Origin: Chryseobacterium echinoideorum
GTDB taxonomy: Bacteria > Bacteroidota > Bacteroidia > Flavobacteriales > Weeksellaceae
NCBI RefSeq assembly: GCF_007474535.1
Contig: NZ_VKNW01000001.1
Span: 1-64,000, forward strand
Direction of reading: 5' to 3'
DNA length: 64,000 nucleotides
Part shown: in pieces, positions 1-8,105 of the stretch
Position numbering within the stretch: position 1 is the first letter of the stretch
How the letters are laid out: each line of letters starts with the position of its first letter
Position numbers and translations under genes: made by a program
The notes under the pieces: generated by a model
What the model was told of the DNA's origin: nothing
Database searches by the model: none
The model's input: only the letters and a program-made list of their open reading frames with translations

Positions 1-140
1 GCCTATTGGTTACAATACCAAGCCTTATAAGTGCAGAACTGGTTTTGCCTTTGTGATGAAATTTACCGATAAAAAGCAGTATGCTTTACGCTGTAAGCCT
101 TGGGCTTATAGCCTACTGCCTACAGCTATATACAACCTTT
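1..140 (+). other. 23S-5S rRNA spacer
   Basis: This stretch lies directly before the 5S rRNA and has no reading frame of note, so it is probably the internal spacer after a 23S rRNA gene that lies outside the window. It contains an imperfect inverted repeat around 88-111 (GCTGTAAGCC against GGCTTATAGC, one wobble) and a short direct repeat of GCCTAC at about 110-122. I do not see the 23S 3' end itself. Confidence 0.5.
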
Positions 141-246
<106 letters not shown>

Positions 247-255
247 TTTTTTTAC

Positions 256-288
256 AAACCTCATACAATAATGTATGAGGTTTTTTTA
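256..288 (+). terminator. rRNA operon terminator
   Basis: An AAACCTCATAC / GTATGAGGTTT hairpin is followed by a T run. It sits just downstream of the 5S rRNA. Confidence 0.9.
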
Positions 289-451
289 TGTCCTTACTTT
301 TTTGGCTCCTCATTCAAAAAATACTCCAACTCATCATCAATTCAAAACTCATTAATCAGAACTCATTTAAATTAAAATAACAAAAAAAAAGCTTGGTGAA
401 TATTCCAACAATATAATTTTAAACCTCTTCTGAAATAAAGATACCCACAAA

Positions 452-483
452 TTTGCTCACCAATATTTTTAAAACTAATTTTG
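452..483 (+). promoter_or_regulatory. purA promoter (Bacteroidota type)
   Basis: TTTG at 452-455, a 20-base spacer, and TAATTTTG at 476-483 match the Bacteroidota sigma-ABfr/flavobacterial consensus TTTG-N19-21-TAnnTTTG exactly. Transcription should begin near 490. This rules out the in-frame TTG at 481 as the purA start, because it lies inside the -7 element. Confidence 0.8.
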
Positions 484-507
484 CATGAATCTAAAATAAA
501 AGTAAAT

Positions 508-1794
508 ATGTCAACTTACGTAGTTGTAGGTCTTCAATACGGAGATGAAGGGAAGGGTAAAATCACAGATGTTTTATCGGCAAAATCAGATTACGTTGTA
601 CGTTTCCAAGGAGGCGACAATGCTGGTCATACGGTTTATGTAGGAGATGAAAAATTTGTTTTACATCTTCTTCCTTCTGGAGTTCTTCAGTGTAAAGGCA
701 AATGTATTATTGCCAATGGAGTAGTTGTTAATCCTAAATCCTTCATGAAAGAAGTCGGTCAGATTGAAGAAAAAGGTCTTAAAACAGACCATATTTTTAT
801 CAGCAGAAGAGCTCACGTAATTATGCCGTATCATATTCTTCTGGATACTTACCGTGAAGAAGAGCATGGAGGTACACAGATTGGAACTACTAAAAAAGGA
901 ATAGGACCTTGTTATGAAGATAAGATTGCAAGAGTAGGCATAAGAATGGTAGATTTACTTAATCCTGAAATTTTAAGAGAAAAGATTGAGAAAAACCTAA
1001 AAGTAAAAAACTCTCTTTTTGAAAAATACTACGGTAAACCAACATTAGATGTTGAAGAGATTTATAATGAGTTTCTAGAAATCGGAAAACAGCTTCAGGA
1101 TAGAATTGTTGATACAGAAATTGAACTGAATGAAGCTATTCAGCAGGGTAAAAATGTGCTTTTTGAAGGCGCACAAGCTCTAATGCTGGATATTGATTTC
1201 GGAACATATCCTTACGTAACATCATCATCTCCATCAACAGGAGGAGTTTGTACCGGAGCAGGAGTTCCGCCGACTTCTCTTCAAAATTTAATTGGTGTAG
1301 CAAAAGCTTACTGCACAAGAGTAGGTAACGGGCCTTTTCCATCGGAGCTTGATAATGAATTGGGTGAAAAAATCAGACAGATTGGACATGAATTTGGTGC
1401 TACAACAGGCAGACCAAGAAGAACAGGCTGGCTAGATTTAGTGTCATTGAAGCATGCTTGTATGATCAATGGTATCAATAATTTAGTGATTACAAAACTA
1501 GATGTACTGACAGGTATAGATACTATTAAAATTGCTACAAAATACAAAACGGAAGATGGCAAAATCATAGATTATTTTACATCTTCTACCACGAAGCTGT
1601 ATGATTACGAGGCAATGTATGAAGATCTTCCTGGCTGGACAGAAGACATAACAAAAGCAAGAAGCTATGACGAACTTCCTTTAAACGCTCAGAAATACAT
1701 AGAGTTTATAGAAGAATATTTAGGAATTAATGTATATCTCGTTTCGGTAGGACCAGAAAGAAGCCAGAACATCATCAGAAAAGAGTTGTTTTAA
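508..1794 (+). CDS. purA: adenylosuccinate synthetase
   Basis: This enzyme joins IMP and aspartate with GTP hydrolysis to give adenylosuccinate, the first committed step from IMP to AMP, in the cytoplasm. From the ATG at 508 the protein is about 428 residues, the usual length. The GDEGKGK loop is at residues 12-18 with the catalytic Asp13, and His41 lies in GGDNAGH. GIGPCYEDK and TTGRPRRTGW are also present. The reading frame extends upstream to a TTG at 481, but that codon is part of the promoter -7 box, so 508 is the better start. The gene is monocistronic, with its own promoter and a strong terminator. Confidence 0.97.
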   Translation: MSTYVVVGLQYGDEGKGKITDVLSAKSDYVVRFQGGDNAGHTVYVGDEKFVLHLLPSGVLQCKGKCIIANGVVVNPKSFMKEVGQIEEKGLKTDHIFISRRAHVIMPYHILLDTYREEEHGGTQIGTTKKGIGPCYEDKIARVGIRMVDLLNPEILREKIEKNLKVKNSLFEKYYGKPTLDVEEIYNEFLEIGKQLQDRIVDTEIELNEAIQQGKNVLFEGAQALMLDIDFGTYPYVTSSSPSTGGVCTGAGVPPTSLQNLIGVAKAYCTRVGNGPFPSELDNELGEKIRQIGHEFGATTGRPRRTGWLDLVSLKHACMINGINNLVITKLDVLTGIDTIKIATKYKTEDGKIIDYFTSSTTKLYDYEAMYEDLPGWTEDITKARSYDELPLNAQKYIEFIEEYLGINVYLVSVGPERSQNIIRKELF

Positions 1795-1816
1795 TATTTC
1801 TCCAAAATACAACATT

Positions 1817-1848
1817 AAGAGACCATTATTTGATGGTCTCTTTTTTTT
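1817..1848 (+). terminator. purA terminator
   Basis: An AGAGACCAT / ATGGTCTCT stem with a short loop is followed by eight T. It lies 23 bases after the purA stop. Confidence 0.92.
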
Positions 1849-1850
1849 GG

Positions 1851-1957
1851 AGCTGATTCCCGCTATCGCTACTCGCTTTTTCTAAGTTTCGGCGATGGCT
1901 TTTGCCACCGCCAAAACTTAGAAAAGAGCTCAAACATGCCGCTCAATCGGGGCTAGA
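1851..1957 (+). repeat. large palindromic intergenic repeat (REP-like)
   Basis: A long imperfect inverted repeat is centred near 1901. The left arm (1876-1899) begins CTTTTTCTAAGTTT and continues with GGCGATGGC; the right arm (1904-1928) carries GCCACCGCC and AAACTTAGAAAAGAG. It is flanked by CCCGCTATCGCTACTCGC on the left and GCCGCTCAATCGGGGCTAG on the right. Elements with such CCCGCTATCGCT and CGGGGCTAG ends are, as I recall, scattered through many flavobacterial genomes. Only one copy is visible here. The rest of the gap to 2169 is plain A/T-rich sequence that should hold the promoter of the next gene, but I see no clean consensus match. Confidence 0.6.
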
Positions 1958-2169
1958 ATAGTTGTGTTCATTAGAAATATAGATCTTTTTCATTACCTCT
2001 CTAATTTATTATTCGATAAATAGTTAATTTAATTTTATTTAAGTTTTTTAATTAAAATATTATTTTATGGTAAAAATTTGGCAAAAATTTTGATACTAAT
2101 TAAATCCAATTGAATGATTTATTGAAAACTGATAATTGTTCATTTTTTTAACAATTAAATTTTACTGTG

Positions 2170-3024
2170 ATGAAACATCTAGAACACAACCAGGAATTTC
2201 GGCTTAATGAAATTCTTTTCCAAAACCGTAACAAAGCGTATGGTGCGTATGCGCTGAGAAACGAGTCAGACAGAATCCTGACAAAAGCACTTGTCATTGG
2301 AGCTAGTTTATTAGCCTCTGTAGCTGTAACTCCGCTCTTAATTAATGCTTTTAAGACAACTGAAGTACACGTTCCTGTTGAGCCTGTATATAGACCGGTT
2401 AATGTAGATATTATACCTGCAGAACCTGAAAAGCCTAAAACTATTGAAGTTGTAAAGCCTGTAGAGTCTGCACCACCACCAAGTGTGAAACAGTACGATT
2501 CACAGGTCGTAACTCCCACCAGAAATGCAGATGAAAGTAATTTGGTAACGGAAATTCCAAAGGATGCGATTGCGGGATTAAAAAATGATTTTGAGGCAAA
2601 ACCTGCTGACCAGAATATCCACATTCCTGTAAGTGTCAATTCAGGATTAGGTACAATTGCTCCACCAAAGATTATTGCACCTATAGAAAATACTTCTGAC
2701 GATGCAGTAGACAATCCCGACATACTTGCTGTAAGTGCAGATTTTGAAGGAGGCATCAATGCATTTAGAAATAAGGTGATGAATAAGTTTGACGTATCTG
2801 CCTTTCAGGATGAAGGAAGTATAAGTACAACGGTAACATTTGTTGTTGAAAAAGACGGAACAATTTCAAACATTAAAACTAACGGAAAAGATGCAGGATT
2901 TAATGCTGAAGCCATCAGAACAATCAAAGCGGTAAAAGGAAAATGGGTTCCGGGCAAAAATAAAAAAGGTGAATCTGTAAGAAGTCTTTTTAAATTTCCT
3001 ATTTCAATGAAATTCGATAATTAG
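2170..3024 (+). CDS. energy transducer TonB family protein
   Basis: TonB proteins transmit proton-motive-force energy from ExbB/ExbD in the inner membrane to TonB-dependent outer-membrane transporters. This 284-residue protein has the Bacteroidota TonB start (LNEILFQNRNKAYGAYALR, residues about 13-31) and a single membrane segment at about 40-60. A proline-rich periplasmic stretch (about 75-105) and a C-terminal TonB-like domain (about 205-284, ending in FKFPISMKF) follow. ATG at 2170 is preferred over the in-frame GTG at 2167. No exbB/exbD lies beside it, so the partner and substrate are unknown. Confidence 0.85.
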   Translation: MKHLEHNQEFRLNEILFQNRNKAYGAYALRNESDRILTKALVIGASLLASVAVTPLLINAFKTTEVHVPVEPVYRPVNVDIIPAEPEKPKTIEVVKPVESAPPPSVKQYDSQVVTPTRNADESNLVTEIPKDAIAGLKNDFEAKPADQNIHIPVSVNSGLGTIAPPKIIAPIENTSDDAVDNPDILAVSADFEGGINAFRNKVMNKFDVSAFQDEGSISTTVTFVVEKDGTISNIKTNGKDAGFNAEAIRTIKAVKGKWVPGKNKKGESVRSLFKFPISMKFDN

Positions 3025-3048
3025 TTACCATAAAAACCAATATATATA

Positions 3049-3087
3049 GTTATCCACAAAGATTTATTTTTGTGGATAATTTTTTTG
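3049..3087 (+). terminator. hairpin terminator containing two inverted DnaA-box sequences
   Basis: TTATCCACA at 3050-3058 and its exact reverse complement TGTGGATAA at 3071-3079 form a stem with a 12-base gap, followed by seven T. The stem and T tract fit an intrinsic terminator for the TonB gene. Each arm also matches the DnaA-box consensus TTATNCACA exactly, and parA starts 110 bases downstream. Confidence 0.7.
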
Positions 3088-3163
3088 TTACGTAATCTTC
3101 TTATTAACAATATTTTAACTCAATTTTCGTTTTAGTCATTCTTCAATAGCAGAGAAAAAAGTG

Positions 3164-3171
3164 TATTTTTG
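3164..3171 (+). promoter_or_regulatory. parA -7 element
   Basis: TATTTTTG matches TAnnTTTG, 19 bases before the parA ATG. I see no good TTTG element at the expected distance upstream. Confidence 0.55.
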
Positions 3172-3189
3172 AGCATTAAAGTTTGAGCA

Positions 3190-3963
3190 ATGGCAAAAAT
3201 TATAGGTATCGCTAATCAGAAAGGAGGTGTGGGAAAAACAACAACCGCCGTAAATTTAGCTGCAGCATTAGGAGTATTAGAAAAGAAAATCCTTATTATT
3301 GATGCAGATCCGCAGGCAAATGCTACTTCTGGTTTGGGTGTAGAAGAAGTACAATATTCTACCTATAATCTTTTAGAACATAGTGTTGATACTAGAAATT
3401 GTATTCAGAAGACAACTACTCCCAATTTAGATATTGTACCATCACATATTGATTTGGTTGCAGCAGAGATTGAACTGGTCGATAAGGAGAATCGTGAATA
3501 TATGCTCAAAGAAGCTTTAAAAGAAGTTAGGGATGATTACGATTATATTATAATCGACTGCGCACCAAGTTTAGGATTGATTACAATAAATGCGCTTACA
3601 GCGGCAGATTCTGTCATTATTCCTATTCAGTGCGAATATTTTGCGCTTGAAGGTCTTGGTAAACTCTTGAATACCATTAAAAATGTACAGAAAATACATA
3701 ATAAAGATCTGGATATTGAAGGCTTGTTACTTACAATGTATGATAGCCGTTTAAGACTTTCCAATCAGGTAGTAGAGGAAGTAAATTCACATTTTCCCGA
3801 AATGGTTTTTGAAACAATCATCAGTAGAAATGTAAGACTAAGCGAAGCACCAAGTTTTGGCGAAAGCATCCTAAATTATGATGCGGAAAGCAAAGGTGCC
3901 ATTCAATATATTCAGTTGGCGGAAGAAGTTTTACTGAAAAACGAAAAATTAGTTAAAAATTAA
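3190..3963 (+). CDS. parA: chromosome-partitioning ATPase ParA (Soj)
   Basis: ParA is a deviant-Walker ATPase that binds the nucleoid and moves ParB-parS complexes apart during chromosome segregation. The 257-residue protein has the deviant Walker A motif KGGVGKTT at residues 11-18, an IIDADPQANAT segment, a Walker B-like YIIIDCAPSLGL and the conserved SEAPSFG near the C-terminus. The short N-terminus without an HTH is typical of chromosomal ParA. parB follows 62 bases downstream. Confidence 0.95.
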   Translation: MAKIIGIANQKGGVGKTTTAVNLAAALGVLEKKILIIDADPQANATSGLGVEEVQYSTYNLLEHSVDTRNCIQKTTTPNLDIVPSHIDLVAAEIELVDKENREYMLKEALKEVRDDYDYIIIDCAPSLGLITINALTAADSVIIPIQCEYFALEGLGKLLNTIKNVQKIHNKDLDIEGLLLTMYDSRLRLSNQVVEEVNSHFPEMVFETIISRNVRLSEAPSFGESILNYDAESKGAIQYIQLAEEVLLKNEKLVKN

Positions 3964-3982
3964 AATGATTTTTGTAGTTAAT

Positions 3983-4022
3983 AATTAATGCATCAATTAT
4001 CATTTATAATAATCATTTATAA
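3983..4022 (+). repeat. A/T-rich ATCATTTAT repeat copy
   Basis: The parA-parB gap contains CATCAATTATCATTTATAAT followed by AATCATTTATA. A similar arrangement (TTATCATTTATCGCTCATCA followed by AATCATTTATA) occurs before lepB at 6344-6378. It looks like a short dispersed intergenic repeat rather than a coding or promoter element. Confidence 0.35.
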
Positions 4023-4025
4023 AGA

Positions 4026-4916
4026 ATGAAGGACAAAAAAAGAGCAATGGGACGTGGTTTAGGAGCTATCCTGAGTGCAGAATCCAAAGCTACAGTCAAT
4101 ACGGCGACTGACGAAGGTGCAGATAAATTTGTTGGGAACATCATGGAAGTTCCCATAGAAGATATATATCCTAATCCTACACAGCCAAGAACCTATTTTG
4201 ACGAGAAAGCGCTAAACGAGTTGGCACAATCCATCAGGAATCTCGGGGTAATTCAGCCGATAACTCTTAGAAAAGATGGCGAAAAATTTGAAATTATTTC
4301 AGGGGAAAGAAGATTCAGAGCAAGTAAAATTGCGGGTCTTTCTTCTATTCCGGCATACATTCGTCTGGTAAATGATCAGGAGCTTTTGGAAATGGCTTTG
4401 GTGGAAAACATCCAGCGTGAAGATCTTGATGCCATTGAAATTGCGTTAACTTATCACAGGCTTTTGGAAGAAATCGGTCTTACGCAGGAAAATCTTAGTC
4501 AGAGAGTAGGTAAAGACAGAAGTACAATTACCAATTCGATAAGATTATTGAGGTTAAGCCCAGATATTCAGAACGCCATCAGAAGCGGAGAGATTTCTGC
4601 AGGACACGGAAGAGCTATCATCAGTCTTGAAAACGAAGAGTATCAGAAAGCACTTTTTGATATGATCATCAAAGAAAAACTGAATGTACGTCAGTCTGAG
4701 CAGGCAGCTACTGCTCTGAAAACCCCCAAATCTCCGGCTGCAAAAAGAGCAAAAGCAGAACTTTCTAACAATTATAAAAGAGCACAAAAAACGATTGCAG
4801 ACATTCTTGATGTAAAAGTAGAAATTAAAACTACCGGAAACGGAAAGAAAGGTAAAATTGTGTTAGACTTTAAAAATGAAGATGAGCTGGAATATATTTT
4901 ATCTCATATTAAATAA
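4026..4916 (+). CDS. parB: chromosome-partitioning protein ParB (Spo0J)
   Basis: ParB binds parS sites, spreads along DNA as a CTP-dependent clamp and is moved by ParA. The 296-residue protein starts with the characteristic MGRGLGAIL (about residues 8-16). It has the CTP-binding ParB/Srx segments (QPRTYFDEKALNELAQSI, then GERRFRAS), the NIQREDL motif and a helix-turn-helix (RVGKDRSTITNSIRLLRL). The C-terminal dimerization domain follows. It sits in the conserved flavobacterial order parA-parB-DUF5683-dapB-lepB, with 0 bases to the next ATG. I found no convincing parS site in the window. Confidence 0.95.
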   Translation: MKDKKRAMGRGLGAILSAESKATVNTATDEGADKFVGNIMEVPIEDIYPNPTQPRTYFDEKALNELAQSIRNLGVIQPITLRKDGEKFEIISGERRFRASKIAGLSSIPAYIRLVNDQELLEMALVENIQREDLDAIEIALTYHRLLEEIGLTQENLSQRVGKDRSTITNSIRLLRLSPDIQNAIRSGEISAGHGRAIISLENEEYQKALFDMIIKEKLNVRQSEQAATALKTPKSPAAKRAKAELSNNYKRAQKTIADILDVKVEIKTTGNGKKGKIVLDFKNEDELEYILSHIK

Positions 4917-5555
4917 ATGAAAAAAAACCTTTTCACTTTCTTTATTTTTTTATCAGGTCTGGTTTTTTCACAAATCAATCCTAGAGATAGTATAAGACTT
5001 GAACATTATGCCACAGATAGCATTCCTGCTGCCAAACCTCAGGCTCCTGCAAAAGTTATTCAGGAGATAGAAAGGGTAAATGCTCCCGCAAAAAAAATGG
5101 TAACAAAGCTCAATCCTACCAAAGCGGGATTGTATTCTGCTGTTCTTCCGGGATTAGGTCAGGCTTATAATAAAAAGTACTGGAAAATACCCATTGTTTG
5201 GGGAGCTGTAGGAACTGGAGTTGGAATTGCAATTTGGAATCAAAACAGATATAAAGAATACAGAGAATATTATATTGCAAAACTTAACGGAACTCCCAAC
5301 GAGTTCCTGACAAGATTTCCCAATCTTGATGCTGTGGCATTGGGAAATGCGCAGGATCGTGCAAAAAGACAGAGGGATTATGCGATTGCAATTTCCGGTC
5401 TTATTTATATACTAAATATTGTAGATGCTGTGGTAGACGCTCATTTATACGAAGGACGAAAAGATCCTGATCTTACGTTTGCACCTGCAGTGATTTATGA
5501 TGATTACAATTTGAATCCACCTAAAACAGGATTGGCGTTTACCTATAGATTTTAA
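4917..5555 (+). CDS. DUF5683 domain protein, exported
   Basis: The function is unknown. The protein has 212 residues with an N-terminal signal peptide (cleavage probably after VFS, about residue 18) and a short proline/alanine-rich linker. It then carries the DUF5683 pattern NPTKAGLYSAVLPGLGQAYN followed by KKYWKIPIVWG. A hydrophobic segment lies at about 97-107 and another near 160-172, so it is probably anchored in the membrane. Its ATG directly follows the parB stop, so the two are almost certainly co-transcribed. dapB follows 20 bases downstream. The link to segregation genes is a conserved gene order, not a known functional link. Confidence 0.8.
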   Translation: MKKNLFTFFIFLSGLVFSQINPRDSIRLEHYATDSIPAAKPQAPAKVIQEIERVNAPAKKMVTKLNPTKAGLYSAVLPGLGQAYNKKYWKIPIVWGAVGTGVGIAIWNQNRYKEYREYYIAKLNGTPNEFLTRFPNLDAVALGNAQDRAKRQRDYAIAISGLIYILNIVDAVVDAHLYEGRKDPDLTFAPAVIYDDYNLNPPKTGLAFTYRF

Positions 5556-5575
5556 AAAACTTTAGAATTAAAAGA

Positions 5576-6277
5576 ATGAGAATAGCATTAGTCGGATATG
5601 GAAGAATGGGCAAAATTATAGATGAGATGGCCACTAAAAGAGGACATGAAATTGTTGCCAGACTGAAAGAAACACCGACTGCGGAAAACCTTCATAACCC
5701 GGATGTTGTTATAGAATTTTCCTTGCCGGAAGTTGCTTTTGATAATATCAAATCTTGTCTGGAAAATAAAATTCCTGTAATCTGTGGTACAACCGGCTGG
5801 CTAGATAGAAAAGCAGAAATTGAAGATATTGCTGTTCAGAACGAAACGGCATTTTTATATGGCTCTAATTTTAGTTTGGGAGTGAATTTATTTTTTGCTT
5901 TAAACGAAAAACTGGCTGCGCTGATGAAAAATGTTGATCAGTATACTTGTCAGCTTGAGGAGATTCATCATATTCATAAATTGGACGCACCAAGTGGAAC
6001 GGCTATTTCTTTGGCGGAAGGAATTATTAGTAATTCAGACAAGTTCGAGGCATGGAAACTTGAAGAAACTGAGGAAAAACAATTAGGCATTTTTGCAGTA
6101 AGAGAAGATGAAGTTCCGGGTACACATAGCGTTTATTACAGAAGTGAAGTGGATGAGATTGAAATTAAGCATACCGCTTTCAACAGAAATGGTTTTGCAT
6201 TGGGAGCAGTTGTTGCAGCAGAGTGGATTAAAGACAAAAAAGGAAATTTCACCATGAAAGATGTTTTAGGGCTTTAG
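5576..6277 (+). CDS. dapB: 4-hydroxy-tetrahydrodipicolinate reductase
   Basis: DapB reduces 4-hydroxy-tetrahydrodipicolinate with NAD(P)H, a step in lysine and meso-diaminopimelate synthesis for peptidoglycan. The 233-residue protein has the nucleotide-binding GYGRMGK at residues 7-13 and CGTTGW at 70-75. The active-site stretch EIHHIHKLDAPSGTA at 129-143 contains the catalytic His pair and Lys135. It is a little shorter than the E. coli enzyme, as in other Bacteroidota. It is the fourth gene of the parA operon. Confidence 0.95.
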   Translation: MRIALVGYGRMGKIIDEMATKRGHEIVARLKETPTAENLHNPDVVIEFSLPEVAFDNIKSCLENKIPVICGTTGWLDRKAEIEDIAVQNETAFLYGSNFSLGVNLFFALNEKLAALMKNVDQYTCQLEEIHHIHKLDAPSGTAISLAEGIISNSDKFEAWKLEETEEKQLGIFAVREDEVPGTHSVYYRSEVDEIEIKHTAFNRNGFALGAVVAAEWIKDKKGNFTMKDVLGL

Positions 6278-6309
6278 CTTTGTAACAAAATTCCTACCTT
6301 GCAAACTAA

Positions 6310-6378
6310 TACACGTGAATGATGAAATGTTAATAGTAAATCTGTTATCATTTATCGCTCATCATTAATCATTTATAT
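6310..6378 (+). repeat. A/T-rich ATCATTTAT repeat copy before lepB
   Basis: A run of CATT/ATGA-type words (GAATGATGAAATG, TTATCATTTATC, CATCATTAATCATTTATA) resembles the parA-parB spacer at 3983-4022. A CACGTG core occurs at 6312-6317, but its flanks do not fit parS. Confidence 0.35.
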
Positions 6379-6399
6379 ATAGATTTAGGCACAAAATTT

Positions 6400-8043
6400 A
6401 TGAATTACTTTTTAACGTATACAGTTTACGTCCTCATTTTGTCAGTACTGATGGGGATTTCTACATGGAAGCTGTTTAAGAAACTGGGGTACAGTCCGCT
6501 TTTTGCGTTTATACCTTTTTATAACTATTTCATTATTCTTAAAGAGACAAAACATCCAAAATGGTGGGCTGTTTTATCATATTTGCCGATTGTAGGGCCA
6601 ATCATGATGAGTGTTTTTCATTTATATCTGATGAAAAAGTTTGGTAAAACTCTTTTCAAAGATCAATTACTTACGGTGATTTTGCCATTTATTTATATGG
6701 CGACAGTCAATTATTCAAAAGATGCTGAAATAGAGGATGAAAACGAAGTTTATCTTTCTCAGGAAGAAAAAGAAGCAAAAAAGAAAGATTCATTCATTGG
6801 ATCTATTACTTTTGCTGTTGTTTTTGCTACCATCATTCATACTTTTGTTACCCAGCCTTTCGGAATTCCTACGGGTTCCATGGAGAGAACTTTGCTGGTT
6901 GGAGATTTCCTTTTCGTAAATAAGTGGAGCTATGGATACAGGTTGCCAATGCGACCATTAGCAATTCCATTCTTGCAGGGAACCATTTATGATTTTCAAA
7001 AAGATGGTAATCCTAAAAATGATGGAAAATCTTATGTAGAAGCCGTAAAATTACCTTACGAGAGAATTTTTCAGTTCAATAAACCTCAAAAAAATGATAT
7101 AGTCGTTTTCAATTATCCGCGTGATTCTGTGCATGTTTCGCTAGACAGAGCCGATCCTTATGTGAAAAGATGTGTTGCTGTTGCAGGAGATACATTTGAA
7201 ATGAGAGATGGCAGAATGTTTGTGAACGGAAAACCGGAAACAGTTTTGGGAGATCAGGAAGTGCAACATAGATACATCGTAAGTACCGGAAGCCAGCTTG
7301 ATATTCCGGGTTTATATAATATTTATGGATTTTTGCCGGTACAGGAAATTCAGAATGGGAATGGGTTTATATATGCATTTCAAGGTTTAACGAATAAGGT
7401 AGCTGCAGAAATCAAGCAACTTCCTCAGGTTATTGAAATGAAAGAGGATATTCAGCCTAAAGGTGAATCTGCGATTGCATATTATAATAATGAGACAAAG
7501 GCAAAAATAGATACTACCAATTCAATATTTCCTATTAACAAAGCATGGAATCAGGATCAGTACGGACCTTTAACAATTCCTAAAAAAGGTGATGTAGTTA
7601 CTATCAATCAGGAAACTTTACCGGAATATCAATGGATTATCAAAAACTATGAGCACAACACATTAGAAAATAAGAACGGTAAAATTTTCATCAACGGAAA
7701 AGAAACCAACCAATACACGATAAAGCAGGATTATTATATGATGGTGGGAGATAACCGTGATGCTTCTTTGGATGCAAGATTTTTTGGTTTTGTACCGGAA
7801 GAAAATATTGTTGGAAAACCAATGTTTACATGGATGAGTTTACAGGGAGCGTTCTCAGATAAAAGTTCCTCTTATCAGGCACCTTTTAAGATTCGGTTTG
7901 ATAGAATGTTCAAAGCAACTAATACGGGCGAAGCTAACAAAACTTCGTATTGGTGGATTGCAGTGATGATTCTTATACTGTTTTTCGGATGGGAATACTT
8001 TGTAAAATTATTCAGTAAAAAGAAAGAAGAGGACGAGATTTAA
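6400..8043 (+). CDS. lepB: signal peptidase I (large Bacteroidota type)
   Basis: Signal peptidase I cleaves signal peptides of exported proteins at the periplasmic face of the inner membrane. The 547-residue protein is about twice the length of minimal forms. An N-terminal multi-helix membrane region (about 1-105, with a DUF5684-like GYSPLFAFIPFYNYFI) is followed by an acidic linker and a further membrane helix (about 131-150). The catalytic Ser160 lies in IPTGSMERTL and the general-base Lys256 in YVKRCVAVAGD. The late motif MMVGDNRDASLDARFFGFV is present, and there is a C-terminal helix (about 517-535). Between the two catalytic boxes and the late motif is a long insertion. A strong terminator begins 20 bases after the stop. 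Confidence 0.95.
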   Translation: MNYFLTYTVYVLILSVLMGISTWKLFKKLGYSPLFAFIPFYNYFIILKETKHPKWWAVLSYLPIVGPIMMSVFHLYLMKKFGKTLFKDQLLTVILPFIYMATVNYSKDAEIEDENEVYLSQEEKEAKKKDSFIGSITFAVVFATIIHTFVTQPFGIPTGSMERTLLVGDFLFVNKWSYGYRLPMRPLAIPFLQGTIYDFQKDGNPKNDGKSYVEAVKLPYERIFQFNKPQKNDIVVFNYPRDSVHVSLDRADPYVKRCVAVAGDTFEMRDGRMFVNGKPETVLGDQEVQHRYIVSTGSQLDIPGLYNIYGFLPVQEIQNGNGFIYAFQGLTNKVAAEIKQLPQVIEMKEDIQPKGESAIAYYNNETKAKIDTTNSIFPINKAWNQDQYGPLTIPKKGDVVTINQETLPEYQWIIKNYEHNTLENKNGKIFINGKETNQYTIKQDYYMMVGDNRDASLDARFFGFVPEENIVGKPMFTWMSLQGAFSDKSSSYQAPFKIRFDRMFKATNTGEANKTSYWWIAVMILILFFGWEYFVKLFSKKKEEDEI

Positions 8044-8063
8044 TTATAATTTTAAAAAATGAG

Positions 8064-8095
8064 ATGAAGTATTTGAATAAAATACTTCATTTTTC
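8064..8095 (+). terminator. lepB terminator
   Basis: An 11-base perfect stem (8064-8074 with 8080-8090), a 5-base loop and a T tract. It overlaps an in-frame ATG at 8064 that would otherwise extend the next gene, so that ATG is unlikely to be used. Confidence 0.9.
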
Positions 8096-8105
8096 TATTA
8101 AGACT

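Noticed and set aside
2148..2759. 203-codon open frame on the minus strand over the TonB gene
   Set aside because: It lies opposite a well-supported TonB gene and has low-complexity Ser/Thr/Gly content typical of an antisense shadow.
6305..6325. CACGTG core resembling a ParB parS site near parAB
   Set aside because: The parS consensus TGTTNCACGTGAAACA needs matching flanks, and here only about half of the flanking bases agree.
8064..8105. Upstream in-frame ATG extending the WbqC gene
   Set aside because: The codon is part of the stem of the lepB terminator, and the WbqC family start matches the ATG at 8106.
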